Under the pieces are notes generated by a model. The model was not told the origin of the DNA, did not search any database, and saw nothing but the letters and a program-made list of their open reading frames with translations. Positions 47,053-47,619 of a stretch of DNA of 47,619 bases are shown piece after piece. Positions within the stretch are counted from its first letter, which is position 1. The number at the start of each line of letters is the position of its first letter. Source of the stretch: Lentisalinibacter sp964602525 (GTDB taxonomy: Bacteria; Pseudomonadota; Gammaproteobacteria; Steroidobacterales; Woeseiaceae); assembly GCA_964602525.1 (NCBI GenBank), contig CAZRSA010000005.1:1-47619 (forward strand), read 5' to 3'. A program made the position numbers and the translations under genes.

Positions 47053-47619
47053 ACGCCCCTGCATCTGGTCAACGTGCATCGGGCGGTCGAGCGACCGCGG
47101 TCGTCATCGGTTCGGGCTTCGGCGGCCTGGCCGCCGCCGTGCGCCTGGGCGCACGGGGCTACCGCGTACGCGTTTTCGAGAAACTGGACGCCCCCGGCGG
47201 CCGCGCCTACGTATTTCGCCAGGACGGCTACACCTTCGATGCGGGGCCCACCATCATCACGGCGCCGTTCCTGCTGGAGGAACTGTGGCAGCTGGCGGGC
47301 CGGCGGCTGGAGGACGACGTGACCGTCGTGCCGATGGACCCCTACTACCGCATTCGCTTCGCCGACGGCGACCACTTCGATTACAGCGGCGACGACGAGG
47401 CGATGAAGCGCGAGATCGCCCGCTTCAACCCGGCCGACGTGGCGGGTTTCGAGCGGTTCCTGGCCGCCAGTGCGAAGCTCTACGACATCGGCTTCGACGA
47501 GCTGATGGCCGTGTCTTTCGACTCCTTCGGCTCCATGTCCGGCTCGCTGCCGGATCTGTTCCGCGCCCAGTTCTACCGCTCGGTGTACGGCCTGGTGTCG
47601 CGCTACATCTCCCACCCGA
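47049..47619 (+). CDS. crtI: Phytoene desaturase, CrtI-type (3' end cut by window edge)
   Basis: The first 190 residues of a carotenoid desaturase. The FAD dinucleotide-binding motif VVIGSGFGGLAAAVRLGARG lies near residues 17-36, followed by EKLDAPGGRAYVF and the family signature FDAGPTIITAPFLLEELW. CrtI-type enzymes introduce double bonds into phytoene to make neurosporene, lycopene or related products. The start is GTG 47049, overlapping the preceding stop. The remaining roughly 300 residues and any other crt genes are outside the window, so the end product is unknown. Confidence 0.9.
   Translation, partial: MNAPASGQRASGGRATAVVIGSGFGGLAAAVRLGARGYRVRVFEKLDAPGGRAYVFRQDGYTFDAGPTIITAPFLLEELWQLAGRRLEDDVTVVPMDPYYRIRFADGDHFDYSGDDEAMKREIARFNPADVAGFERFLAASAKLYDIGFDELMAVSFDSFGSMSGSLPDLFRAQFYRSVYGLVSRYISHP

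Overview
The window reads as a chromosomal segment of a high-GC gammaproteobacterium. The signs are a GlyGly-CTERM-type exported protein, a TonB-dependent receptor of the marine gammaproteobacterial style, a CadC/ToxR-type membrane regulator, an inverted pair of Pseudomonas/Xanthomonadales-type REP palindromes, and a malonyl-CoA reductase/propionyl-CoA synthase pair. From general knowledge, such a pair occurs outside Chloroflexus mainly in marine proteobacteria such as the OM60/NOR5 clade and Erythrobacter. The exact lineage is not decidable from the window. No rRNA, tRNA, CRISPR array, integrase or transposase gene was seen.

Layout. 1-6200: a truncated TPR-sulfotransferase, a TonB-dependent receptor and a divergent BCCT-type osmolyte transporter. 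6207-28516: a storage-lipid and acyl-CoA region built around a divergent promoter gap at about 12.0-12.1 kb. Leftward run an alpha/beta hydrolase, a WS/DGAT acyltransferase with a lysine-rich tail, an acyl-CoA synthetase, a patatin-like lipase and a membrane zinc peptidase. Rightward run a HAD-PlsC fusion, a PlsB-type acyltransferase, a second WS/DGAT, an MBL-fold hydrolase, and then pcs and mcr. A third WS/DGAT converges on mcr. 28572-32110: an exported S9 peptidase and a Tat-type amidohydrolase. 32198-37103: a visibly lower-GC block with a PD40 beta-propeller protein, a membrane-bound winged-helix/TPR regulator, an outer-membrane barrel protein and a small exported protein. 37241-45283: a nine-gene, tightly overlapping V/A-type ATPase operon on the minus strand. 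45439-47619: a small cysteine-motif protein, a choice-of-anchor H/GlyGly-CTERM protein, a small membrane protein and the start of a phytoene desaturase gene.

How the genes work together. Pcs and Mcr overlap by four bases and together convert malonyl-CoA to propionyl-CoA, spending three NADPH. They lie inside a cluster able to acylate glycerol-3-phosphate (PlsB), acylate lysophosphatidate (PlsC), make wax esters or triacylglycerol (three WS/DGATs), activate fatty acids and hydrolyse stored lipid. The simplest reading, which is inference, is a reductant-consuming route that supplies C3 units for odd-chain or methyl-branched storage lipid, not a complete autotrophic 3-hydroxypropionate bicycle. 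Propionyl-CoA carboxylase, acetyl-CoA carboxylase and the second-cycle enzymes are not in the window. The carotenoid gene at the right edge leaves open a pigmented, possibly phototrophic or high-light lifestyle.
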